From contig JBBRMM010000005.1 of assembly GCA_038230835.1 (NCBI GenBank), positions 119,400-183,399 of the forward strand: 64,000 nt of DNA, in the 5' to 3' direction. Positions 1-7,924 of the stretch are shown here, one piece after another. The notes beneath the pieces were generated by a model. It saw nothing but the letters and a program-made list of their open reading frames with translations, was not told where the DNA came from and did not search any database. A program made the translations under genes and the position numbers. Origin of the DNA: DASUHT01 sp038230835 (GTDB lineage Bacteria > Actinomycetota > Thermoleophilia > Gaiellales > JAICJC01). Positions within the stretch are counted from its first letter, which is position 1. Every line of letters starts with the position of its first letter.

Positions 1-2
1 TG

Positions 3-377
3 AAGGGCCTCGAGGGCGCGGGTGCGGCGCTGTTCGCCGAGCTGCGGGCGGCGGCTGCGTCCAGCCTGCGCGCCAAGCTCGGGGGCCTGCTGCTGCGCCC
101 TGCGTTGAGGGGCGTGCGCGCGCGCACCGATCCCGAGGTGTACGGCGGCGCCTATCTGCTGGGCGTGCGCGGCATGTCGGTGATCGCGCACGGCAACTCG
201 AGTCGGATCGCGATCCGAAACGCCGTCACGCACGCAGCGCGCGGTGTGGAAGCGGGTGTGGTCGAGCGCCTTGCCGGGGCGATCGCCGCCCGCGAGCCGG
301 TCGCTAGCGACTTGCAAGAAGACCCTGCGACACGTACAGTCCCGCACGTCGCAGCAACAGAGATTGGAGACGAGTGA
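3..377 (+). CDS. plsX: Phosphate acyltransferase PlsX, C-terminal part
   Basis: Only the last 124 codons lie in the window; the 5' part is upstream of base 1. PlsX makes acyl-phosphate from acyl-ACP for phospholipid synthesis at the membrane. The remaining part carries the family's C-terminal block, including YGGAYLLGVRG followed by an AHGNSS segment and the helical tail ending in an acidic EIGDE. The stop codon overlaps the GTG start of acpP by four bases, so the two are translationally coupled. The plsX-acpP pairing supports the assignment. Confidence 0.9.
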   Translation, partial: KGLEGAGAALFAELRAAAASSLRAKLGGLLLRPALRGVRARTDPEVYGGAYLLGVRGMSVIAHGNSSRIAIRNAVTHAARGVEAGVVERLAGAIAAREPVASDLQEDPATRTVPHVAATEIGDE

Positions 378-619
378 CGATGAATCGTGAGGACGCGCTC
401 GAACGCGTCAGGGCAATCCTGGTCGAGCAGCTCGGCGTCGACGAGGAGCAGGTGACCGAGGAGGCGTCATTCCAGGGTGACCTGGACGCCGATTCGCTCG
501 ACCTGGTCGAGCTGATCATGGAGCTCGAGGATCAGTTCGGCCTCAAGATCTCCGACGAGGACGCCCAGAAGATCGGCACCGTCGGGCAGGCCGTCGACTA
601 CGTCACGAGTCACAGCTGA
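374..619 (+). CDS. acpP: Acyl carrier protein
   Basis: An 81-residue acidic protein with the DSLDLVEL motif. The serine (about residue 41) is where 4'-phosphopantetheine is attached, so this is the carrier of growing fatty-acyl chains. Length, helical pattern and acidity are typical of AcpP. GTG 374 is used as start because it overlaps the plsX stop; the ATG at 380 is an in-frame alternative two codons later. It is followed at once by rnc, as in many actinobacteria. Confidence 0.95.
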   Translation: MTMNREDALERVRAILVEQLGVDEEQVTEEASFQGDLDADSLDLVELIMELEDQFGLKISDEDAQKIGTVGQAVDYVTSHS

Positions 620-635
620 GAGTCGTGGCGCCCGC

Positions 636-1298
636 CTGCGGGCGCTGATCGACCGGCTGTCCGACGATGCCCGCCGGGCGGCCTTCACGCACGCCGCGTG
701 GGTCGCCCGGCGGGCATCGTCGTACGAGCGGCTGGAGTTTCTGGGCGATGCCGTGCTCGGGCTCGCGATCGCCGACCACCTGTACCGGCGATTCCCCGAA
801 CGCCCCGAGGGCGAGCTCGCCAAGCTTCGAGCCCAGGCCGTCTCCCGGGCCAGCTGCACGGTGGTGGCAGCCGAGCTCGATCTGGCCTCCTACCTGAGGG
901 CGCGGGCGGGCGAGCTCGGGTTCGACGACGTGGAACCGGTGATCGACTCGCCGAGCGTGCTGGGCGCGGCGGTGGAGGCCGCGATCGGCGCGGCCTTCAT
1001 CGAGTTCGGTCTGGAGGCGGTGGCGCCCGCGGTGGTGGACGCGTTCTCGGAGCGGATCGAGTACGCCCTCGACCGGCACGTCGATCACAAGACGGTGCTG
1101 CAGGAGGAGCTTGCACGTCGGGGGGCCTCTGTAACCTATCTCCTGACCGACACCTCGGGCCCTCCGCACCAGCGTCGCTTCACGACAGCGGCGGTGGTCG
1201 GGGAGCACGAGGTGGGGGCCGGTTCGGGGCCCACCAAGAAGAGCTCCGAGCAGGCCGCCGCCCGCGAGGCGCTGGCCAATCTCGAACGCCTGACCTGA
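636..1298 (+). CDS. rnc: Ribonuclease III
   Basis: The double-strand RNA endonuclease that processes rRNA precursors. The signature YERLEFLGDAVLGL (around bases 723-764) carries the catalytic acidic residues of the RNase III domain. A C-terminal double-stranded RNA-binding domain ends with the GPTKKSSEQAAA type of helix. No ATG, GTG or TTG exists in this frame upstream of 753, although family homology clearly begins near 633-700. CTG 636 or CTG 645 are possible starts. Alternatively GTG 625 starts the gene and one base is missing in the C run at 631-633. Five bases separate its end from smc. The identity is secure; the 5' end is not. Confidence 0.85.
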   Translation: MRALIDRLSDDARRAAFTHAAWVARRASSYERLEFLGDAVLGLAIADHLYRRFPERPEGELAKLRAQAVSRASCTVVAAELDLASYLRARAGELGFDDVEPVIDSPSVLGAAVEAAIGAAFIEFGLEAVAPAVVDAFSERIEYALDRHVDHKTVLQEELARRGASVTYLLTDTSGPPHQRRFTTAAVVGEHEVGAGSGPTKKSSEQAAAREALANLERLT

Positions 1299-1303
1299 CC
1301 GCC

Positions 1304-4300
1304 GTGTATCTCAAAAACCTTCGCATCCGAGGCTTCAAGTCGTTTCCCGGCACCGTCGAGCTGCGCTTCCACGATGGGATCGCGGTGATCGTGGGCCCAA
1401 ACGGGAGCGGCAAGTCCAACATCGCCGACGCCTTGCAGTGGGCGATGGCGGCTCAGGCCCCGGCCCAGCTCCGCGCCCCCAACGGCCAGGACGTGCTCTT
1501 CTCGGGTTCGGACGGGCGCCCGCCGGCCGGCGTCTGCGAGGTCGAGCTGGTGCTCGACAACGAGTGCGGCACGCTGCCGCTGGAGTTCGGCGAGGTGTCG
1601 GTGATGCGCCGGCTGCACCGGGAGAGCGACGGTGAGTACTTCATCAACCGCTCGCGAGTGCGCCGCCTGGACGTGCTCGAACTGCTTGCCGACACCGGCC
1701 TGGGCCGCGAGATGCACTCGGTGATCGGCCAGGGCCGGGTGGAGGAGATCCTGCTCTCCAAGCCGCACGAGCGGCGCAGGTTTGTCGAAGAGGCGGCCGG
1801 CCTGGGCAAGTACCAGCGCAGACGTACGCGGGCCGAGGGCAAGCTGGTACGGGTCGCTGCCGAGCTCGAGCGCGCGCGAGATCTCGAGCGCGAGGTGCGA
1901 GCGCGGCTGCGTCCATTGGCGATGCAGGCCACGGCTGCCGACCGCGCTGCCAAGCTGGCCGGTGAGATCGCCGCAGGGAGGATCATGCTGCTGTGCTCCG
2001 ACATGCTGGTCGAGCGGCGACGCAGCGACGGGCTGCAGGCCGGCGTGGGGCAGGCGGTTGCGAGTCGTGCCGAGGTCGAGGCGCGGCTGGCTCTGCTGGC
2101 CGGACGGCGCGGCACCGCCGAGTCGGAGCTGACCGGGCTGGCCGCGGCGCAGGAGCGCGCCGCCCATGCGTTCTATGCGTTCGAGACAGCCCGTGACCGG
2201 CTGGCCCTCCAGGTCGGCCGGTTGGAGCAAGCGCAGGCCTCCCTGGAGCGCTCGCTGGTCCGTCGCGAGGCTGCGCTCGGGCGACTCGACGAGGAGGCCG
2301 CTCGGTTCGACGAGGAGTCACGGCTCGCAGCTGAGGCGGCGGCCGCGGCGGCTGCGGAGGCCGGGAGCGAGCCGCTCGGCGACGAGCGGGCGGCACAGGA
2401 GGCGGCGGCCGCCGCCGAGGCCGCACTGAGCGAGACGCTCGATGCACGCCGCACCCTGGCGGAGGCACAGGGTCGAGCTGCCACCGCCCGCCGGGAGGCG
2501 GATGGGCTGGCGGCCAGGGTGCAGGCGACGGGCGAGCGGGTGACCGGTCTGGTCGTCGCGGCCGAGGCGGCCGCCGCCGAACTGAAGACGGTCGGGGCCG
2601 CGGCCGAGCGCCTCGAGTCGGTGGCAGTCGAGGCAGCCGCGGCGCTTGCACTGGCCGCCCAGGCTGGGACGGCCGCGACGGCGACCGAGACCGAGCGGGG
2701 GGATGCCGAGCGCACTGCCGCCGCGGCGCGCGACGACGTTCGCCAGCAGCTGGAGCTCACTCGCAGCCGGTTGCGCTCGCTGGAGCACACGCTGGATCGA
2801 GGTGAGGGGTTGTCTCCGGCCGCCCGGGCGCTTTCGGCGGCGGGTGCAACCCTGGTGGTGGCCGGCGTGGAGGCCGAGCCGGGGTACGAGCGGGCGGTGG
2901 CCGCGGCGCTCGGCTGGCGAGCGGGAGCGGTGATCGCCGACCGGATCGATGAGGCGGTGGAGCTGCTGCGCTCGGCCGACGGCGAGCTGGGCGTGATCCT
3001 GGCCCGCCCGGGGCAGGAGGACGCGGCCGCCAATCCGCCGGCCGGGGCCCGCAGACTGCTCGACGTGGTGCGCGTGCGCGATGCATCGGTGCAGCGGCTG
3101 ATCGCGGATGTTTGGGTGGTCGAGGACCTCACGAGCGTCGTTTCCGGGGTCGCCGTCACGGTCGCCGGCGAGGGCGTCGATGCCGACCGCGGCGAGCTGT
3201 GGCGCACCGCGGACGCCGGTGAGGCGGTGTGGCTGGCAGCGCGTGCCGATCGGGATCGCACGGTCGGCGAGGTCGAGCGGCTCGAGGCGGCTCTGGCCGA
3301 GGCGGAGGCGTCGCACGGTGCGGCGGCCAAACTCGCAACGGCATCCGCAGCCGCTGCTTCGAGCGCGCGCGCCGCGCTGGCCGAGGCCCGCAGCCGCGAG
3401 ACCGGGGCTGCCGACGCCGCCCGGGGGGCGTCCACCCGCCGTGCGGTGCTGACCGACGAGCTGGCGCGCTGCGACGCGTCACGCGACCTCGCGCGGCGTG
3501 ACCTGGAAGTAGACGGAGCACGGCTGTCCGAGCTCGAGTCGGCAGCGCGCGCGTTTGCCGCGCAGGAGGTCGAGCGTCGCCAGGCCGCGACCGCGGCGGA
3601 CGAGCGGCATGCCCAGCTCGAGCTTCGTAGACGCGAGCTGGCGGGCGAGGCGGCTCGGATTGCCGCACGCGTGGCCGGCCTGAACGAGCGGCATGAGCGG
3701 TTCGCCCAGGATGCGACGCGGCTCAACGAGGCGGCCACGGTGTCCCGCGTCACCGCGGTGCGGGCGCGCGAGCTGGTTGCCGGGACGTCTGAGGTCGGGC
3801 CGCTGATCGCCGACCTGCGGGAGCAGCTGCGGAATGCTGCCGGATCGGCGGAGCGCATCCGCGCCCCCGCCCGGGCCGGTGTCGAGACGATCGAGCGGCG
3901 CGCGGCCGAGCTCGCTGCCGAGTTGCAGGTATGCGCGGAGCTCGAGGCTGCCGACCAGGCGGCGCTCCGGCAGGCCGCGCAGGCCGCGACCGAGGTGGAG
4001 GTGTCGCTGGCACGCAGCAGCGAGCGCGTGGCCGAGCTCGAACGGCGGCGCAGCGAACTGGCGGGCGAACATCCGGGGCTGTCGGTGCCGGAGCACGATG
4101 AGCCGCTGCCGGTTGACGAGGCGGCTGCTGTCGCGGCGCGCCTGGAACGGCTCGAGCGGCGGCGGGAGAGCCTCGGCGCCGTGAACCCGCTCGCGGCCGA
4201 GGAGTACGAGGCCGAGCAGGGCCGAGCCTCCGAGCTCGAGGCGCAGTGCGACGATCTGGAGCGGTCGTTGAAGGAGCTACGCGGGCTGATCCGGGATCTC

Positions 4301-4861
4301 AGGCAGACCATCGACCGGCGGTTCGCCGAGACCTTCGCCGACGTCGCCAAGCACTTCACCGACACCATCGGGACGCTCTTTCCGGGGGGCTCGGGCCGGC
4401 TGCGGCTGACTGATGACGTGGTCGACGCACGGCCGGCCGGGAGTTCGGAGGAGGGTGAGCCGGCGGAGCCGCCCGACGGCTCTCGGGCGGAGCCGGGGAT
4501 CGAGCTCGAGGTGCGGCCCGCGGGCAAGCGTATCGAGTCGCTGTCGCTGCTCTCCGGCGGCGAGAAGTCGCTGACGGCAATTGCGTTCCTGTTCGCACTG
4601 ATGCTCACCAAACCGTCGCCGTTCTACGTGCTGGACGAGGTCGAGGCCGCACTCGACGACGCCAACATCGAGCGCTTCTTGTCGCTGCTCCGTGCCTACC
4701 AGAGTCGCGCCCAGTTCATCGTCATCACCCACCAGCGGCGCACGATGGAGGTGGCGGATGTGCTGTACGGCGTCAGCATGGCCGGTGACGGCGAGTCGAA
4801 GGTGCTGTCGCGGAAGATGCCGGCCGAAGCCGACGTGCATCACGCGCTCGACTCGGCCTAG
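1304..4861 (+). CDS. smc: Chromosome segregation protein SMC
   Basis: An 1185-residue SMC ATPase that compacts and segregates the chromosome with ScpA/ScpB. Walker A GPNGSGKSN lies at residues 31-39. It is followed by a long Ala/Glu/Arg-rich coiled coil, a hinge roughly at residues 500-650, a second coiled coil, the ABC signature LSGGEKSLT near 1083 and Walker B FYVLDEVEAALDD near 1107. Length is typical. GTG 1304 was chosen because the conserved N-terminus YLKNLRIRGFKSF begins right after it; the frame stays open upstream but without homology. The TAG stop at 4859-4861 is formed by a TA plus the first base of the inserted repeat element. Confidence 0.97.
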   Translation: MYLKNLRIRGFKSFPGTVELRFHDGIAVIVGPNGSGKSNIADALQWAMAAQAPAQLRAPNGQDVLFSGSDGRPPAGVCEVELVLDNECGTLPLEFGEVSVMRRLHRESDGEYFINRSRVRRLDVLELLADTGLGREMHSVIGQGRVEEILLSKPHERRRFVEEAAGLGKYQRRRTRAEGKLVRVAAELERARDLEREVRARLRPLAMQATAADRAAKLAGEIAAGRIMLLCSDMLVERRRSDGLQAGVGQAVASRAEVEARLALLAGRRGTAESELTGLAAAQERAAHAFYAFETARDRLALQVGRLEQAQASLERSLVRREAALGRLDEEAARFDEESRLAAEAAAAAAAEAGSEPLGDERAAQEAAAAAEAALSETLDARRTLAEAQGRAATARREADGLAARVQATGERVTGLVVAAEAAAAELKTVGAAAERLESVAVEAAAALALAAQAGTAATATETERGDAERTAAAARDDVRQQLELTRSRLRSLEHTLDRGEGLSPAARALSAAGATLVVAGVEAEPGYERAVAAALGWRAGAVIADRIDEAVELLRSADGELGVILARPGQEDAAANPPAGARRLLDVVRVRDASVQRLIADVWVVEDLTSVVSGVAVTVAGEGVDADRGELWRTADAGEAVWLAARADRDRTVGEVERLEAALAEAEASHGAAAKLATASAAAASSARAALAEARSRETGAADAARGASTRRAVLTDELARCDASRDLARRDLEVDGARLSELESAARAFAAQEVERRQAATAADERHAQLELRRRELAGEAARIAARVAGLNERHERFAQDATRLNEAATVSRVTAVRARELVAGTSEVGPLIADLREQLRNAAGSAERIRAPARAGVETIERRAAELAAELQVCAELEAADQAALRQAAQAATEVEVSLARSSERVAELERRRSELAGEHPGLSVPEHDEPLPVDEAAAVAARLERLERRRESLGAVNPLAAEEYEAEQGRASELEAQCDDLERSLKELRGLIRDLRQTIDRRFAETFADVAKHFTDTIGTLFPGGSGRLRLTDDVVDARPAGSSEEGEPAEPPDGSRAEPGIELEVRPAGKRIESLSLLSGGEKSLTAIAFLFALMLTKPSPFYVLDEVEAALDDANIERFLSLLRAYQSRAQFIVITHQRRTMEVADVLYGVSMAGDGESKVLSRKMPAEADVHHALDSA

Positions 4862-4927
4862 TGGGTCGTCAGGCAACGTTGGTGGTGTCGATGGCGAGCG
4901 AAACCAGGCGATGCCAGGACGCAGGGA

Positions 4928-4953
4928 GCGCCAATAGTTGGCACTATTGGCGC
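4928..4953. repeat. Perfect hairpin inside the MITE-like element
   Basis: GCGCCAATAG and CTATTGGCGC form a perfect stem around a TTGGCA centre, extendable by one T-A pair. It has no U-tract. It could fold in RNA from either strand and may help terminate the convergent transcripts of smc and the downstream gene. Confidence 0.7.
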
Positions 4954-5025
4954 GACTGAGGACGCCGCAGCGCGCCGCGTTGCGGCCGCCAGCCTGTCCA
5001 GGCGCAGCCTTGACAGGTCTCGCGA

Positions 5026-5050
5026 GCAGCCTGCTATCAAAGCAGGCTGC
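5026..5050. repeat. Second perfect hairpin inside the MITE-like element
   Basis: GCAGCCTGCT, loop ATCAA, AGCAGGCTGC. A 10-bp perfect stem close to the right terminal repeat. Together with the hairpin at 4928-4953 and the terminal repeats, the whole element could fold as one long structured hairpin. Confidence 0.7.
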
Positions 5051-5116
5051 GAGAGCGGCAAACGTTGCCTGACGACCCACTAGATACCCCGGTCCGAGTC
5101 GAGCGCGTGGCCGCAA

Positions 5117-5713
5117 TCAGGGCTTGTACTGCTGATCGAGCGAGCGCACGGTGTCGATGTGGACTCGGAACCAGAAGCCGGTGTCGAGCGGCTCGAACAG
5201 CGGGTCGCCGAACGGGTTGCGGCCGGCCACGAGCTGGGCCAGCTGGGCCACCGTCACCGTCGATCCGCCGACGCCGTCGCGCAGCACCGTGACGCGAGCC
5301 GTGGCGGGCATCAGGTAGGTGAGCGAACGATGGCTCTCGTCCACGATGTAGTGGTCGTTGGGCACGTCGCTCGACCCGGTGTCCTGGCGCGCCGCCCGGC
5401 TCGCGGTCACACCCGACAGAAACAACGCCGGGTCGATCTGCACCTGGTAGCCGTGGCCGGCTCGGGTCAACGACCTCAGGTAGCCGAACTGCACGAAGTC
5501 TTCGGGCGCACCGACGCCGCTGTCGACCGTGCTGACGGCCGGCTGGGTGCTGACCGACGTCGCCGCAGGGGCGGGCACGGTGACCTTCTCCGTCGTGGTG
5601 ACGGTCTTCGTCGCGCCGCAGCCGACGCCGGCGGCGGCAGCGGCGAGCACGACGAGGACGGTCAGTGGTCGTCTGTGCTGTGCTGCGTGGTGACGTTCGA
5701 TGCCCGGGCTCAT
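5117..5713 (-). CDS. Putative secreted lipoprotein, function unknown
   Basis: A 198-residue protein with a basic N-terminus, a hydrophobic stretch LTVLVVLAAAAAGVGC ending in a lipobox-like cysteine, then a Thr/Val/Pro-rich linker and a globular domain of about 140 residues. It should be lipid-anchored outside the membrane. ATG 5713 was chosen because AGGAGG sits a few bases upstream; a longer frame begins at 5737 without such a site. I recognise no family. It is convergent with smc, with the inverted-repeat element in between. Confidence 0.65.
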   Translation of the reverse strand: MSPGIERHHAAQHRRPLTVLVVLAAAAAGVGCGATKTVTTTEKVTVPAPAATSVSTQPAVSTVDSGVGAPEDFVQFGYLRSLTRAGHGYQVQIDPALFLSGVTASRAARQDTGSSDVPNDHYIVDESHRSLTYLMPATARVTVLRDGVGGSTVTVAQLAQLVAGRNPFGDPLFEPLDTGFWFRVHIDTVRSLDQQYKP

Positions 5714-5824
5714 GGCTTCCTCCTGCGGTTGACACACCTGGATTGACAGGCCCAGTCTGGGTGCCGCAGGAAACCGCCGGGTTACGCCTCTGTAACCGTT
5801 GCGGCACGGCTGACGGAGACGTAA

Positions 5825-6745
5825 TCAGCCGCCGCCGGACACCCACGCCCACAGATCGTCGGGCAGGTCGACCTGGCCTCGCGCTCGGGCGGCAGCCAGG
5901 GTTGCCGCGCTGCGCTCGCCTGGGAACCGGCGGTCGTCCAGGAGGCGGCGAATCGAGGCGGTCGGGATCGCGTGCGGCCGGGCCAGCAGCATCACCGCGG
6001 AGTGGCCCTCAGGACCTGCGAGCGCGCCGCACAACAGCTCCACCAGCAGCGCCAGCGCGAAGCCCTTGTATGCCTGGTCGGCGCCGAACGGCACGATGCC
6101 GGCTCCCTGTCCGGTCACGGCGATGGGGTCGTCGGTGCGCGTGCCGTCCGGTCGTATCGCGGCGCCCGCCGGCAGTGGGACGCCGGTGGCCGCGGCTTTG
6201 AGTACCGCTCCGTACGTCACCCGGCCCATCGAGACGTCGACCACCGTTGGATCTGGAGCTCCGGGCAGGCCCAGGCACAGCGGGTTCGTTCCGAGCATCG
6301 GCGGCCCGCCGTCGGGGTGGGCGATGCGCGGCGTCGATGTCGCCATGAGGAGGCACACCAGACCATGACGAGCCGCCCGGTCGGCGAAATGGCCGAGCCG
6401 GCCTGTGGGGAAGCAGTCGGACACGACGACGAGTCGTGCTCCGGCCGGCGGGTCGGCGAGCTCCCTGGTCAGGGCTTCTGCAAGCGCGACGTAGCCGAGG
6501 CCGCCGCCCGCGTCGTACCGGGCGACACCGTCGAGGCGCTCGACCAGATGCGGGTCGGCTGCGACCGGGGGGTGGTCGAAGCCCGCCAGCCAGCGAAGGC
6601 GTTCGACGCCCTGGCCGGTCGCCCCGCACAACTCGGCGTCGAGGAAGTGATCGGTGAGAATCCTGGCGTGCCGGGCTTCGAATCCGAGGTCGTCGCAGCG
6701 CGCGAGCATCGCGTCGCGCAGCTCCGGGATGGGGACGGCGGTCAC
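5825..6745 (-). CDS. Malate/L-lactate dehydrogenase (Ldh2) family oxidoreductase
   Basis: 306 residues resembling the Ldh2/YlbC/ComC family of NAD(P)-dependent 2-hydroxyacid dehydrogenases, which is unrelated to classical lactate dehydrogenase. Family-like blocks include PMLGTNPLCLGLP, VVDVSMGRVTYGAV and GADQAYKGFALALLVELLCGAL. The substrate cannot be told from sequence (malate, lactate, ureidoglycolate or delta-pyrroline-type acids are known in the family). GTG 6745 opens the homologous region. It diverges from ftsY with only 24 bases between the start codons. Confidence 0.8.
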   Translation of the reverse strand: MTAVPIPELRDAMLARCDDLGFEARHARILTDHFLDAELCGATGQGVERLRWLAGFDHPPVAADPHLVERLDGVARYDAGGGLGYVALAEALTRELADPPAGARLVVVSDCFPTGRLGHFADRAARHGLVCLLMATSTPRIAHPDGGPPMLGTNPLCLGLPGAPDPTVVDVSMGRVTYGAVLKAAATGVPLPAGAAIRPDGTRTDDPIAVTGQGAGIVPFGADQAYKGFALALLVELLCGALAGPEGHSAVMLLARPHAIPTASIRRLLDDRRFPGERSAATLAAARARGQVDLPDDLWAWVSGGG

Positions 6746-6769
6746 GGGCACACAATAGGATGCCGACCC

Positions 6770-7750
6770 GTGACCCGCTCCTGGCAGGCGATGTTCAACA
6801 CCGGCGAAGCGCCGACGGCGGAGCCTGAGCCCGAACAGACGCGCGGGATGTTCGGCCGCCTCCGCGAGTCGATCTCCCGCAGCAGGCGGGCGATGACCCA
6901 GCAGTTGGCGGGCGTGATGTTCAATCCGGCCGACGCCGAGGTGTGGGAGCGCCTGGAGGAGGCGCTGATCGCCGCCGACTGCGGCGTGCCGGCGTCGGTG
7001 GCGGTGATCGAGCGTCTGGAGGCCGAAGCCGACGCCGGGCGGCTGACCACCGCCGACGATCTGACCCGCAAGCTGGCCGAGATCGTGACCGAACTGATGA
7101 CGCCGAGGGGTGACCAGCGGATCGACATCTCCCACCGGCCGTCGGTGCTGCTGGTGAGCGGCGTCAACGGCACCGGCAAGACCACCTCGATCGGCAAGAT
7201 TGCCTGGCACCTGCGGGAGGCAGGTCGCAGCTGCGTGATCGGAGCGGCGGACACCTTCCGAGCGGCGGCTGGCGAGCAGCTGGAGACGTGGGCCCAGCGC
7301 TCGGGCGCGGACTTCGTCAGCTCGCAGTCGGGCGCCGACCCGGCCGCCGTCGCCTTCGACGCGGTCGCCGCGGCGCAGGCTCGCGGGCGCGACGTGGTGA
7401 TCGTCGACACCGCAGGGCGTCTCCACACCCAGGGACATCTGATGGATGAGCTGCGGAAGATCCACCGCGTGATCGGTCAGCGCCTGGAGGGGGCGCCGCA
7501 CGAGGTGCTCCTGACGATCGACTCCACGACCGGGCAGAACGGCCTCCAGCAGGCGCGCCTGTTCGCCGAGGCGGTGCAGGTGACGGGAATCGTCCTGACC
7601 AAGCTCGACGGCACAGCCAAGGGCGGCATCGCGCTGGCGATCGCCCACGAGCTCGAGATCCCGGTGAAACTGATCGGCGTCGGCGAGGGCATCGAGGACC
7701 TGCGCCCGTTCGACGCGGCCGACTTCGCCCGCGCCCTGTTCGGTGACTGA
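6770..7750 (+). CDS. ftsY: Signal recognition particle receptor FtsY
   Basis: A 326-residue SRP-family GTPase, the membrane-side partner of Ffh in co-translational targeting. The N domain is followed by the G domain with GVNGTGKTT near residue 131, DTFRAAA, DTAGR and TKLDGTAKGG. It has only a short N-terminal extension and lacks the large acidic A domain of E. coli FtsY. GTG 6770 was chosen as the first start after the divergent gene; ATG 6791 and ATG 6848 are alternatives. ffh follows in the same direction after 174 bases. Confidence 0.95.
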   Translation: MTRSWQAMFNTGEAPTAEPEPEQTRGMFGRLRESISRSRRAMTQQLAGVMFNPADAEVWERLEEALIAADCGVPASVAVIERLEAEADAGRLTTADDLTRKLAEIVTELMTPRGDQRIDISHRPSVLLVSGVNGTGKTTSIGKIAWHLREAGRSCVIGAADTFRAAAGEQLETWAQRSGADFVSSQSGADPAAVAFDAVAAAQARGRDVVIVDTAGRLHTQGHLMDELRKIHRVIGQRLEGAPHEVLLTIDSTTGQNGLQQARLFAEAVQVTGIVLTKLDGTAKGGIALAIAHELEIPVKLIGVGEGIEDLRPFDAADFARALFGD

Positions 7751-7821
7751 CCCGCACCGCCGCCCGGCCGCTCACAGAAGTGTCACAGAACCGTCACGCA
7801 GACCGTTCGGGGTCTGACCCC

Positions 7822-7841
7822 GGGGTGGGGTGGGGGTGGGG
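7822..7841 (+). promoter_or_regulatory. G-quadruplex-forming tract upstream of ffh
   Basis: GGGGTGGGGTGGGGGTGGGG: four runs of at least four G separated by single T loops, on the coding strand 84 bases before the ffh start. Single-base loops are known to favour stable parallel quadruplexes. A perfect hairpin (7843-7865) follows directly. A regulatory role on ffh expression is inference. Confidence 0.55.
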
Positions 7842-7842
7842 T

Positions 7843-7865
7843 GGCCACCCGTCTGGAGGGTGGCC
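7843..7865 (+). repeat. Hairpin in the ffh leader
   Basis: GGCCACCC, 7-base loop GTCTGGA, GGGTGGCC. A perfect 8-bp stem immediately after the G-rich tract and 60 bases before the ffh start. It may be part of the 5' untranslated region; it has no U-tract. Confidence 0.5.
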
Positions 7866-7924
7866 GGTGGCGCCGGGAATCGGGTCTCGGCGTGTCAGTC
7901 GACAGCTCGGGTAGCCTTCCGCGG

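Larger units (their letters stand above)
4861..5080. mobile_element. MITE-like element with perfect 20-bp terminal inverted repeats
   Basis: The 220-bp segment starts with GTGGGTCGTCAGGCAACGTT (4861-4880) and ends with its exact reverse complement (5061-5080). TA dinucleotides flank both ends (4859-4860 and 5081-5082), as expected for a TA target duplication. No coding frame is present. Inside are two perfect hairpins, 4927-4954 (11-bp stem, TGGC loop) and 5026-5050 (10-bp stem, ATCAA loop). A TA duplication is known for IS630/Tc1/mariner elements; assigning this family is inference. It lies between the convergent ends of smc and a lipoprotein gene. Confidence 0.75.

Noticed and set aside
2173..4611. 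Long open frame on the minus strand across smc (over 800 codons)
   Set aside because: It is Ser/Ala/Arg-rich with no domain and exists because the high-GC codon bias of smc leaves few stops on the other strand.
7775..7815. Repeated TCACAGAA/TCACGCAG motifs upstream of ffh as an operator
   Set aside because: Only two imperfect copies close together; too weak to call without comparison to relatives.
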